5,219 nucleotides of DNA from Methanosarcinales archaeon. GTDB taxonomy: Archaea; Halobacteriota; Methanosarcinia; Methanosarcinales; Methanogasteraceae. A model generated the notes under the pieces. That model had not been told where the DNA came from and did not search any database. It saw only the letters and a list, made by a program, of their open reading frames with translations. How positions within the stretch are numbered: the stretch's first letter is position 1; every line of letters begins with the position of its first letter. The stretch lies in NCBI GenBank assembly GCA_030606635.1, contig JAUWGA010000130.1, positions 1-5,219 on the forward strand, read 5' to 3'. Below are positions 1 to 5,219 of the stretch, piece after piece. The position numbers and the translations under genes were made by a program.

Positions 1-679
1 CTTGGGGAGATGGAAAGTGGATATTTTCGTACTTTGGCCTCTTTTCATCATAACGGTGCTTTACGTAAACTAATTGCTTGTACCATGCAGCAAAACCACC
101 TAAAATGCCAATCGAGAATATGATGATTAGAATAGTCCAACTTATATTGAAATTAACCACGTCAAATAGCCAGATAATCAACAATATCAATATTGCTACT
201 ACAATAAGACTATTTGCTAGCACTACTGTCTCCACGAGACCACCAGTTCCGAAAGAAAAGATTTCGCTCTTATTCTCCCAATGTTTTTTTCGCTGTGGTT
301 GATCATCGAAGGGGCCAAAAAACAGATATTGCTGAATTTGTGGGTCCATATCTCTGAAATATCTTCGAATCCTACCTGCAGCTCGTAAGTATATATGGCT
401 TTCTAAATTACGATGGATAATCCGCATCAGTGTAACGATTCCAAACAGAAGCAAAATTACTAAGCCCAAAAAGAATATTCGATCAATATGATTAGATATT
501 TCTTTTTCCCTAAAAGCTATTAATACAGTAACTACAACAGTCGAAAGCGTGATAAAAAAATTCACACGCTTTTCGCCAATGTCTTCACTCTTCCAAAAAG
601 AATCTATGAGGCGCTGGTATTCAGCAATCATATAATCTTTCGAATCATGTAGTATATCATCTGTAGATTGATTGTTCAT
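1..679 (-). CDS. Four-helix membrane protein of unknown function (C-terminus beyond left edge)
   Basis: I do not recognise the family. The visible part is 226 residues and stays open to the left edge. A charged N-terminal segment (1-38, with EYQRLIDSFWKSEDIGEKR at 20-38) precedes four hydrophobic segments near 39-56, 68-88, 149-172 and 180-200. The middle loop (about 89-148) and the tail after 200 are rich in Arg, Lys and His. By the positive-inside rule, both ends and the middle loop should face the cytoplasm. The ATG at 679 is chosen because an in-frame TAA lies a short way upstream with no other ATG between, and AGGT sits just before it. Codons are AT-rich compared with the genes to the right. 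The helical-pair layout with a soluble loop loosely recalls SLATT-type or octameric RipA-like membrane proteins, but this is a resemblance in layout only. I am confident it is a gene and do not know its function. Confidence 0.8.
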   Translation of the reverse strand, partial: MNNQSTDDILHDSKDYMIAEYQRLIDSFWKSEDIGEKRVNFFITLSTVVVTVLIAFREKEISNHIDRIFFLGLVILLLFGIVTLMRIIHRNLESHIYLRAAGRIRRYFRDMDPQIQQYLFFGPFDDQPQRKKHWENKSEIFSFGTGGLVETVVLANSLIVVAILILLIIWLFDVVNFNISWTILIIIFSIGILGGFAAWYKQLVYVKHRYDEKRPKYENIHFPSPQ

Positions 680-692
680 TGTACCTACTCTT

Positions 693-765
693 TGTATATC
701 ATTGACATTTTATACATTTTTATCGAATGACAATTGATTGTATATATTGTCAATATTGATATACA
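693..765. repeat. Imperfect inverted repeat, operator-like, in the AT-rich leader
   Basis: The left arm TGTATATCATTGACA (693-707) is matched in reverse complement by TGTCAATATTGATATACA (748-765). Every base of the left arm is present, with ATT inserted in the right arm. The right arm itself contains the palindrome TCAATATTGA (750-759). A further related string, ATGACAATTGATTG, lies between the arms (727-740). The arms flank the proposed TATA-like box of the leftward gene, which is where an archaeal repressor or activator would bind. Regulation is inferred; the repeats are seen directly. AT-rich DNA raises the chance of accidental matches. Confidence 0.5.
708..716 (-). promoter_or_regulatory. 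Possible TATA-like box for the leftward membrane protein gene
   Basis: On the minus strand this reads TGTATAAAA, centred about 33 bases upstream of the ATG at 679. An archaeal start site about 25 bases downstream of it would give a leader of only a few bases. The whole leader is so AT-rich that other TATA-like strings occur, for example near 738-748, so the exact box is uncertain. Confidence 0.35.
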
Positions 766-825
766 TATAATGTGTAATTTTGATTGTTAGCAAATTTTCG
801 CGCCTATTTTCAGTCACTAAACCCC

Positions 826-837
826 GGACTTAAGTCC
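826..837. repeat. 12-bp perfect palindrome
   Basis: GGACTTAAGTCC is its own reverse complement. It lies about 90 bases past the trm5 stop, near the edge of the AT-rich stretch. As RNA it cannot form a good hairpin without opening the centre, so a protein-binding site or chance is more likely than a terminator. It resembles the anticodon-arm sequence of archaeal tRNA-Leu(TAA), but the rest of a tRNA is absent. Confidence 0.35.
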
Positions 838-928
838 AAGGCCTGTACGGCAGAGTTCTCCGCGTCCCATGCTCGATAAATTGAAACTCATCCCATATAA
901 ACCCCGACCAAATCCCCCTTTTTGCGTA

Positions 929-1930
929 TCAGCCCAAGCACACCTCCACATCCAGCACGACATTGTACTGATGCGGCGAGTACGACCTGACGATCCGTCG
1001 GTCCAGAACCTGCACAGTCATGTCGCGGGCGCTTGCGGCATCCTTGATCGCAGCCTCCGCGCCATCGAACAGGTTGTCCTCCTCCCTGATGTCATAATAA
1101 TGGATGATGCCACCGGGTTTTAGAATCGTCAACGCCTCGTCAAGGAACTCGTCTGCCGAGTGCGGCAGGTTCATGATCACATGATCTGCGATATGGGCGA
1201 GATCATGCGCAACGTCTGCCGCATCGCTACAGATGATTCGCATGTTACCGATCCTGTTTAACCGTGCGTTCTTTTCCAGATACTCGATTGCCACCGGATT
1301 CTTATCAATCGCCACCACCGCCCTGGCTGACTTTGCGGCAAGGATACTGAAAGGGCCTGCGCCTGCAAACATATCGACAACGACGTCCCCACCGCCGACC
1401 TGATCAGCGATGCGTTTTCGTTCGGTCGCGAGTCTTTGTGTGAAATAGACGCGTGCAAGATCGATCTCATACCGGCAGCCGTACTCCCTGTGCACAGTCT
1501 CTGTCTTTGGCTCGCCCGCAACCACGCGGAGATCCCGGACCCGAAACTCGCCCTGCACAGGTGACATCGCCCCAAGAACGGTCTTTATGTGCCTGTGCAT
1601 CAGGAGAATGGCGTCCGCGATCCCCTCTGCATCGGGATCGTCGGCATCGATGATCGCAATATCCCCGATCATATCATAAGACGGGGTAAATCCGAGGATG
1701 TCCCCGAACGTTTGCTTTTCCACGCATTCAAAGTCCCTCTGCAGGAGTCTAACATCCGGAAATTGATCCGCGATCTTAATTTCATGTTTAACCGGGAAAT
1801 ACAGATAAGTATCATCCCTCTGAACCGCAGCGTCCCTCTCAAATGCGCCCATCCCGACAAGCAAACTGCGAACAGGTTCGCCGCTCTGTTTGGGTACCTG
1901 CACACACCAGAGCCGTTGTTTTATCGTCAT
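929..1930 (-). CDS. trm5: tRNA (guanine37-N1)-methyltransferase, archaeal Trm5b type
   Basis: The enzyme transfers a methyl group from S-adenosylmethionine to N1 of guanine 37, next to the anticodon, a modification that keeps the reading frame. At 333 residues it has normal archaeal Trm5 length and appears intact. The N-terminal D1 region (about 1-75, with LWCVQVPKQSGEPVR near 7-21) is the part known in the family to contact the tRNA body. The conserved REYGCRYEIDLARVYFTQRLATER block lies at 148-171. The AdoMet-binding loop DMFAGAGPF is at 186-194, IDKN at 208-211, and the NLPHSA catalytic-site motif at 254-259, followed by GGIIHYYD. E170 in LATER is a likely match to the family's proposed catalytic Glu, by inference. 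NLP rather than other motif forms, and the presence of D1, favour Trm5b over Taw2. Its ATG directly follows the stop of the DUF434 gene, so it is probably translated by coupling from the same message. Confidence 0.93.
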   Translation of the reverse strand: MTIKQRLWCVQVPKQSGEPVRSLLVGMGAFERDAAVQRDDTYLYFPVKHEIKIADQFPDVRLLQRDFECVEKQTFGDILGFTPSYDMIGDIAIIDADDPDAEGIADAILLMHRHIKTVLGAMSPVQGEFRVRDLRVVAGEPKTETVHREYGCRYEIDLARVYFTQRLATERKRIADQVGGGDVVVDMFAGAGPFSILAAKSARAVVAIDKNPVAIEYLEKNARLNRIGNMRIICSDAADVAHDLAHIADHVIMNLPHSADEFLDEALTILKPGGIIHYYDIREEDNLFDGAEAAIKDAASARDMTVQVLDRRIVRSYSPHQYNVVLDVEVCLG

Positions 1931-2578
1931 CTATATCGTGCACGCCTTTTTGCCAAGTTTCTCAAGTATGCATCCGGGAATGTCCACCACGGATCGCACC
2001 TCATCGATGATATTACCATCGCCCGTTGCAACAATCATGTCGCAGTGCTTCAGATCGAAATCGACATGCTTTGATGTCTGTGCGTCCCCGGAAAGGTAGT
2101 ATTTGGGCAGCAGTCCGCGAATGTAGCGCGCAAGCATGCCGCTCTTGCTGATCTGGGCATCGAAGAGGAAGGTAACAGAATCCGGCTCGCATTCGGACAG
2201 GATCTCAAGAACCTGTCTGCAAACACTCTCCACCGGATTTTTGTAGTTCCTGAAAACACCTCTGATATCCCGTATGAATCCATCATCACATAAGAATATA
2301 GGTTCTCCTAAAATCACGCTTTCTGTTGCGATGATGACGTTGTAACCATCTATCATTATCTCTTTATCTTTGATGTCGGCACACGGTATCTTTTTACTGA
2401 TACGCAACGCCGCAACCTTAGGTTCGACGACGACACGCATCAGCACGTACCGATCTCGAGTTTCCAGCCGGTAATGATCGCTTGCGAACCGTACGACTCC
2501 TGTACGCGGGTATCCTCTAGATAAAAGGTGCCTGATATCCTCGGCTGCAAGAATCATCGCTGTTTCACGGTCGGTCAT
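1931..2578 (-). CDS. DUF434-family protein with DUF5616/PIN-like C-terminal region
   Basis: The product has 215 residues from the chosen start and its biochemical role is unknown. Residues 1-50 match the DUF434 pattern as I know it (LLSRGYPRTGVVRFASDHYRL at 18-38, then RYVLMRVV). The rest resembles the DUF5616 region: IDGYNVIIATES (76-87), CDDGFIRDI (97-105), LFDAQISKSG (138-147) and VATGDGNIIDEV (183-194). The spaced acidic residues (D77, D98/D99, D140, D187, D192) recall PIN-like nuclease folds, so metal-dependent RNA cleavage is a reasonable but unproven guess. I start it at the ATG at 2576-2578, where the conserved domain begins and AGGGAT precedes. An upstream in-frame ATG at 2647 would add 23 residues with no family-like features, and that stretch is better read as coding in another frame. 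Its TAG abuts the trm5 ATG. Confidence 0.82.
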   Translation of the reverse strand: MTDRETAMILAAEDIRHLLSRGYPRTGVVRFASDHYRLETRDRYVLMRVVVEPKVAALRISKKIPCADIKDKEIMIDGYNVIIATESVILGEPIFLCDDGFIRDIRGVFRNYKNPVESVCRQVLEILSECEPDSVTFLFDAQISKSGMLARYIRGLLPKYYLSGDAQTSKHVDFDLKHCDMIVATGDGNIIDEVRSVVDIPGCILEKLGKKACTI

Positions 2579-2725
2579 GGCTATCCCTGATCTGTGGCTG
2601 CTGCCAACGATATTCGATAACGGTATTCTCTTCTTGCTCCATGGCATCTTTCAATCTTTCAGATTATTAAGCGCAATCTCAACGTTTCCGTCCTCTGCAC
2701 GAATCTGTTTGCGCAGTTTATCCAT
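2565..2725 (-). pseudogene. Small ORF apparently split by an 8-bp tandem duplication
   Basis: As written, an ATG at 2725 opens a 24-codon ORF (MDKLRKQIRAEDGNVEIALNN...) ending in TGA at 2651-2653. The sequence TGAAAGAT occurs twice in tandem across the break. With one copy removed, the frame runs on through AMEQEENTVIEYRWQQPQ to a TGA at 2565-2567. That gives an unbroken 50-residue, highly charged protein overlapping the DUF434 start by 14 bases, a typical coupled-operon arrangement. I do not recognise the protein. Possible readings are a recent inactivating duplication, a sequencing or assembly error, a programmed frameshift, or two separate tiny ORFs; the second half has its own ATG at 2640-2642. 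The open frame on both sides of the duplication is the evidence. The short length leaves real room for chance. Confidence 0.45.
2646..2661. repeat. 8-bp tandem duplication (2 copies)
   Basis: The plus strand reads ATCTTTCA twice in succession, which is TGAAAGAT twice on the minus strand. The unit length is not a multiple of three, so it shifts the frame of the small leftward ORF and creates its early TGA. Confidence 0.9.
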
Positions 2726-2727
2726 AA

Positions 2728-2771
2728 ATCTTTATCCGGGTCTTATCCTGGTCTTATCATGGTCTCTTCCA
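2728..2771. repeat. Four imperfect 11-bp tandem units
   Basis: The plus strand reads ATCTTTATCCG, GGTCTTATCCT, GGTCTTATCAT, GGTCTCTTCCA in direct succession. The middle two units differ at one position; the outer units are more diverged. A further TTATCC lies at 2718-2723. The 11-bp period is close to one helical turn, so copies of a bound protein would stack on one face of the DNA. The array lies between hisG and the leftward operon, immediately upstream of the small ORF's ATG. An 8-bp palindrome, CCACGTGG (2769-2776), abuts it. A regulatory role is inferred from placement only. Confidence 0.6.
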
Positions 2772-2828
2772 CGTGGTCACTGAATAACAACCTCATGGAT
2801 GGATCAACGAATCAACGCCGCTGACAAG

Positions 2829-2841
2829 AAAATTATTAATG
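2829..2841 (+). promoter_or_regulatory. TATA-like box for hisG
   Basis: AAAATTATTAAT is centred about 27 bases before the ATG at 2863, the usual archaeal distance between TATA box and transcription start. This predicts a leaderless hisG message and argues that the ATG at 2839, which falls inside the box, is not the true start. Confidence 0.5.
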
Positions 2842-2862
2842 CGCCACCACATAGTCACATCG

Positions 2863-3735
2863 ATGTTGAGTATAGCAATACCAAAAGGAAGCCTTGAGGA
2901 GCAGACGTTTCTCCTCTTCAAACAGGCGGATCTCGAGATCAAGAGGACCGAACGGGAGTACAACCCAAAGATCAACGACCCGCGGATAGGAAAAGTGAAG
3001 ATCCTGCGTCCGCAGGAGATTGCCGGTTACGTGGCTGAGGGATACTTCGATGTAGGAATAACAGGACACGATTGGGTGATCGAGTCCGGCGCAGACGTGA
3101 TCGAGATTGCTGACATGCCATACAGCAAGCAGGGGTCAGGAATCGTCAAGATCGTTATTGCGGTGCCGGATGACCGGGAAATAAAAAGCGCGTCCGAGAT
3201 CAAGCCACACAGCAGGGTGACGACCGAGTACCCAAACATCACCCGAAGTTATTTCGAGAGACTCGGGATTCCTACAACGATCCATTTCTCTTACGGTGCT
3301 ACTGAGGCGAAGGTTCCTGATCTGATGGATGTCGTGGTCGATGTCACTGAGACCGGGTCAACGCTTCGGAAGAACAATTTAAAGATCATCGACGTGATGC
3401 TCGAATCGACAACGAAGTTGGTCGCGAACAAGGATAGCTGGAACGATCCTGCGAAGCGAAAAGCGATCGAGGAGATACGAACGCTGCTTCTTGCTGTAAT
3501 CGAGGCTCGCGGCAAGGTGCTTCTGGATATGAACGTGCCAGCAGGAAAACTCGACGAGTTGATCGCTTTCCTGCCTGCGATGAAACTGCCGACCGTGACC
3601 AAGCTATATAACTCCGAATATTACGCGGTCGAGACCGTGGTTGCGAAGGAGACCGTGAACATCTTAATCCCGGAACTGAAGCGTCTTGGCGCAGAGGACA
3701 TCCTCGAACTCGATATATCAAAGATCGTGCGCTGA
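2863..3735 (+). CDS. hisG: ATP phosphoribosyltransferase, long form (HisG)
   Basis: It catalyses the first step of histidine biosynthesis, joining ATP and PRPP to give phosphoribosyl-ATP and pyrophosphate. The product is 290 residues, the size of the long form that carries its own regulatory domain and needs no HisZ. The catalytic part covers about 1-212: MLSIAIPKGSLEEQ at the start, YFDVGITGHDWV at 61-72, and the HisG signature at about 144-173 with the PRPP-binding loop DVTETGSTL (160-168). The C-terminal regulatory domain (about 213-290, with LPAMKLPTVTKLY) has the fold that in characterised long-form enzymes binds histidine for feedback inhibition. I start it at 2863 because family members begin with this IAIPKGS segment. 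The ATG at 2839 would add only eight unconserved residues, and no Shine-Dalgarno precedes 2863, which fits a leaderless message. No other his gene is in the window. Confidence 0.95.
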   Translation: MLSIAIPKGSLEEQTFLLFKQADLEIKRTEREYNPKINDPRIGKVKILRPQEIAGYVAEGYFDVGITGHDWVIESGADVIEIADMPYSKQGSGIVKIVIAVPDDREIKSASEIKPHSRVTTEYPNITRSYFERLGIPTTIHFSYGATEAKVPDLMDVVVDVTETGSTLRKNNLKIIDVMLESTTKLVANKDSWNDPAKRKAIEEIRTLLLAVIEARGKVLLDMNVPAGKLDELIAFLPAMKLPTVTKLYNSEYYAVETVVAKETVNILIPELKRLGAEDILELDISKIVR

Positions 3736-3750
3736 TGCAAACGCATTATC

Positions 3751-3759
3751 TAATATAAC
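3751..3759 (+). promoter_or_regulatory. TATA-like box for phoU
   Basis: TAATATAAC lies in the 46-base gap after hisG, centred about 27 bases before the phoU ATG. This suggests an independent promoter with a leader of a few bases at most. AGGT at 3774-3777 is a weak ribosome-binding candidate. Confidence 0.5.
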
Positions 3760-3781
3760 TTTGGATACATAACAGGTTACA

Positions 3782-4435
3782 ATGGTCAGAAATCAGTACG
3801 AACAGGAACTGGAAGACCTTAAGAAAAACATCATAAAACTTGGCAGTATGGTTGATGCGATCATTCATGATGCGGTCGTATCGCTTAAGGATCTGGACGC
3901 AGCACTGGCTCAATCGGTGATCGATAGGGATCGGGCGGTGGATGATCTTGCATGCACCATCGAGAAGGCATGTCTGCGATTGATTGCGCTCCAGCAGCCG
4001 ATGGCAGTCGATCTCAGGACGATTGCAACGGCACTTAAGATTCAGATCGACCTTGAGCGGATGAGTGATCTTGCTGTCGATATTGCAAGAGTCACGATAT
4101 ACTCGAAAGGAGAGGCACACGTGAAACCCCTGATCGATATCCCGCGCATGTCAGATATGACACGTGAGATGCTCAATTCCGCAATCAAGTCATTCCACGA
4201 TTCGGACGGCGATCTTGCTTATGCGACAGCAGAGAAGGATGATATTGTCGACGGGTTGTATGATCAGGTCAGGAGAGAACTCTTGACATATCTCGTGGAG
4301 GATCCGAAGAAACTCGCCAACATCTCACACCTGCTCTTCGTATCGAAGTATCTCGAGCGGATCGGGGATCATGCCGTGAACATCTGTGAGAGCGTGATCT
4401 ACATGGCGACAGGAGATCGGGTGCATCTGAACTGA
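3782..4435 (+). CDS. phoU: PhoU-family phosphate uptake regulator
   Basis: PhoU proteins are cytoplasmic and peripheral to the membrane. In well-studied bacteria they restrain phosphate uptake and signalling by acting on the Pst transporter and its sensor kinase. This one has 217 residues and two three-helix PhoU domains, the usual full-length form. The metal-binding signature appears once per domain: DLERMSDLAVDI at 90-101 and YLERIGDHAVNI at 190-201. No signal peptide or membrane segment is visible. No pst genes, phosphate permease or histidine kinase lie nearby in the window. Its downstream neighbours are a small membrane protein 24 bases on and a glycosyltransferase, so its partner here cannot be read from context. 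PhoU domains also occur fused to or paired with Na/phosphate and other ion transporters. Confidence 0.93.
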   Translation: MVRNQYEQELEDLKKNIIKLGSMVDAIIHDAVVSLKDLDAALAQSVIDRDRAVDDLACTIEKACLRLIALQQPMAVDLRTIATALKIQIDLERMSDLAVDIARVTIYSKGEAHVKPLIDIPRMSDMTREMLNSAIKSFHDSDGDLAYATAEKDDIVDGLYDQVRRELLTYLVEDPKKLANISHLLFVSKYLERIGDHAVNICESVIYMATGDRVHLN

Positions 4436-4459
4436 TTGCAGTGATGGCAGGGCGACACC

Positions 4460-4747
4460 ATGGGAAACAATACATTCACCATAATCGGCGTGATAGTAGG
4501 CATCGTATTCGGAATAAATGCAGTCTCGGTACTGCTGGAATGGATATCCGGGTCAGTCGGGCTTCTGGGGATGATCGGATCGAGTTCCGGCGTCGGGTTG
4601 ATCATATCTATAATCATAGCAGCAGTTCTCATCATCAAGATCCGGATCATCACCAGTCTGATCACAGGAGCGCTCATAGGCATCGTGCTGAACCTGATCG
4701 TTAATGCCACGCAGGGTGCTGATATAATCACCCTGCTCCTTAAGTGA
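4460..4747 (+). CDS. Small hydrophobic membrane protein, family not recognised
   Basis: The 95-residue product is almost entirely hydrophobic, with likely membrane segments near 7-28, 44-59 and 62-82. A glycine- and serine-rich turn (about 30-46) separates the first two, and only a few basic residues (K60, R62) lie between the last two. There is no cleavable signal peptide pattern and no catalytic motif. AGGG sits about seven bases before the ATG. It starts 24 bases after the phoU stop and its TGA overlaps the next ATG, which supports co-translation with both neighbours. The C-terminal part (IRIITSLITGALIGIVLNLI) faintly recalls small archaeal proteins annotated as BofA-like, but I cannot support that assignment. 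It could be a partner or anchor for PhoU or the glycosyltransferase. Confidence 0.75.
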   Translation: MGNNTFTIIGVIVGIVFGINAVSVLLEWISGSVGLLGMIGSSSGVGLIISIIIAAVLIIKIRIITSLITGALIGIVLNLIVNATQGADIITLLLK

Positions 4748-5219
4748 TGGAAGAACTGGCTGTCATCGTACCGGTAGCGTCGTTTGAGCCACTATCTGTG
4801 CTCAGAAAATCCGTAGAGTGTCTGTTGGATCTCGAAAAAGGGGGCATGGATGCCCGGGTCACTTATGTCCTCGATCTTAAGGAAGGGGATGATGACCGCC
4901 TGAAATTTTTAGAAGAGATGCCAGTTGCTGTGCTTGCCCGCATGGACAACCGCGGGCGGCGCGCTGGCGCGGTAAACGACGCTCTCGACGCATGCGGAAA
5001 GATGCCGGACTACATAGCGCTCTTTGATGTGGACAGCCGCCCCCGGCGGAATTTCCTGGTCGAATGCGTGGATGCACTGAGATCGAACCGGGATGCGATA
5101 ATCGCAAGCAGCGCACGTTTCGTCACAAATGCGGATGAAAACATCGTGACCCGGACGATTTCCGCGGAATACTTCTTTTTTTCCGATGTCTACCGGATAT
5201 TTAATAGAATGGGTGGATT
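4747..5219 (+). CDS. Family 2 glycosyltransferase, N-terminal part (continues past right edge)
   Basis: This is the first 157 residues of a probable inverting GT-A fold glycosyltransferase that would move a sugar from a nucleotide-sugar donor to a lipid, protein or polysaccharide acceptor. It opens with the typical LAVIVPV strand (4-10). It then has RGRRAGAVNDALDACG (69-84), equivalent to the family's KxxALN segment, and ALFDVDSRP at 91-99, which holds the DxD metal- and nucleotide-binding motif (D94, D96). ISAEYFFFSDVYR (138-150) resembles the acceptor-side region of processive or membrane-associated members such as cellulose or hyaluronan synthase-like enzymes. Those usually carry C-terminal membrane helices, which would lie outside the window. 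The ATG overlaps the upstream stop as TGATG, so translation is probably coupled. The acceptor and sugar cannot be told from this fragment. Confidence 0.88.
   Translation, partial: MEELAVIVPVASFEPLSVLRKSVECLLDLEKGGMDARVTYVLDLKEGDDDRLKFLEEMPVAVLARMDNRGRRAGAVNDALDACGKMPDYIALFDVDSRPRRNFLVECVDALRSNRDAIIASSARFVTNADENIVTRTISAEYFFFSDVYRIFNRMGG

Larger units (their letters stand above)
680..928. other. Intergenic stretch with no supported gene; composition boundary
   Basis: Between the leftward membrane protein start and the trm5 stop I find no convincing gene. Bases 680-800 are very AT-rich and hold the inverted repeats. From about 800 rightward the composition rises toward that of the core. The only notable structure in the right half is the 12-bp perfect palindrome GGACTTAAGTCC at 826-837. 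No clear T-run terminator for trm5 is visible on the minus strand. Confidence 0.6.

Noticed and set aside
78..302. Plus-strand 74-codon ORF
   Set aside because: It is antisense to the four-helix membrane protein, whose hydrophobic pattern and continuous 226-codon frame are far more convincing.
800..870. Possible tRNA-Leu(TAA) gene around GGACTTAAGTCC
   Set aside because: No pairing acceptor stem, no T-arm with GGTTCGAATCC-like sequence, and the anticodon stem does not pair properly around a seven-base loop.
869..1123. Plus-strand 84-codon ORF
   Set aside because: It lies mostly antisense to the 3' end of trm5, whose family motifs are clear, and has no recognisable features.
1589..2074. Plus-strand 161-codon ORF
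   Set aside because: It is antisense to trm5 and the end of the DUF434 gene. Its length follows from the codon pattern of those genes and it shows no domain.
2579..2647. 23-residue N-terminal extension of the DUF434 protein from the ATG at 2647
   Set aside because: The extension shows no DUF434 features, and the same bases read as the continuation of the small ORF. The ATG at 2578 matches the domain start and has AGGGAT upstream.
2795..2817. Short repeats ATGGATGGAT and ATCAACG twice
   Set aside because: Too short and isolated to separate from chance; no link to a promoter element.
4441..4704. Plus-strand 87-codon ORF rich in His, Arg, Asp and Ser
   Set aside because: It is an out-of-frame reading of the small membrane protein gene, with a composition typical of a shadow frame. 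The membrane frame has better spacing and stop/start overlap.
4460..4747. BofA-family assignment for the small membrane protein
   Set aside because: Only a vague hydrophobic similarity is visible in the last third. The pattern is not specific enough to name.

Overview
The window reads as archaeal chromosomal DNA. The main evidence is an archaeal-type Trm5 (tRNA m1G37 methyltransferase), a DUF434-family protein of a kind I know mainly from archaea, a long-form HisG, and AT-rich TATA-like boxes placed so that messages would begin at or just before the start codon. A euryarchaeote related to methanogens or methane/alkane oxidisers is the likeliest source, but no gene here settles the lineage. 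The coding core is roughly 50-57% GC in hand-counted samples. The left 800 bases are much more AT-rich: about 37% GC over bases 1-300 and about 21% over 701-800.

Left block (1-928): one minus-strand gene for an unrecognised four-helix membrane protein runs off the left edge. It starts at 679 behind a very AT-rich leader (680-800) with inverted-repeat, operator-like sequence. Bases 800-928 hold no gene that I can support.

Minus-strand block (929-2725): reading leftward from a control region at 2726-2862, there is a small ORF apparently broken by an 8-bp tandem duplication, a DUF434 protein with a PIN-like C-terminal region, and trm5. The small ORF (if repaired) overlaps the DUF434 start by 14 bases. 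The DUF434 stop abuts the trm5 start (TAGATG), so the set looks like one translationally coupled operon with an RNA-related theme.

Plus-strand block (2863-5219): hisG (first step of histidine biosynthesis) is probably leaderless. phoU has its own TATA-like box. A 95-residue hydrophobic membrane protein and a family 2 glycosyltransferase, cut by the right edge, follow phoU in close order; the last two genes share TGATG. No other histidine genes and no pst transporter genes lie in the window.

The region worth most attention is 2565-2771, where the frameshifting 8-bp duplication and a four-unit, 11-bp-period repeat lie side by side upstream of the DUF434-trm5 pair. I do not see a defence system, CRISPR array, transposon or RNA gene in the window.
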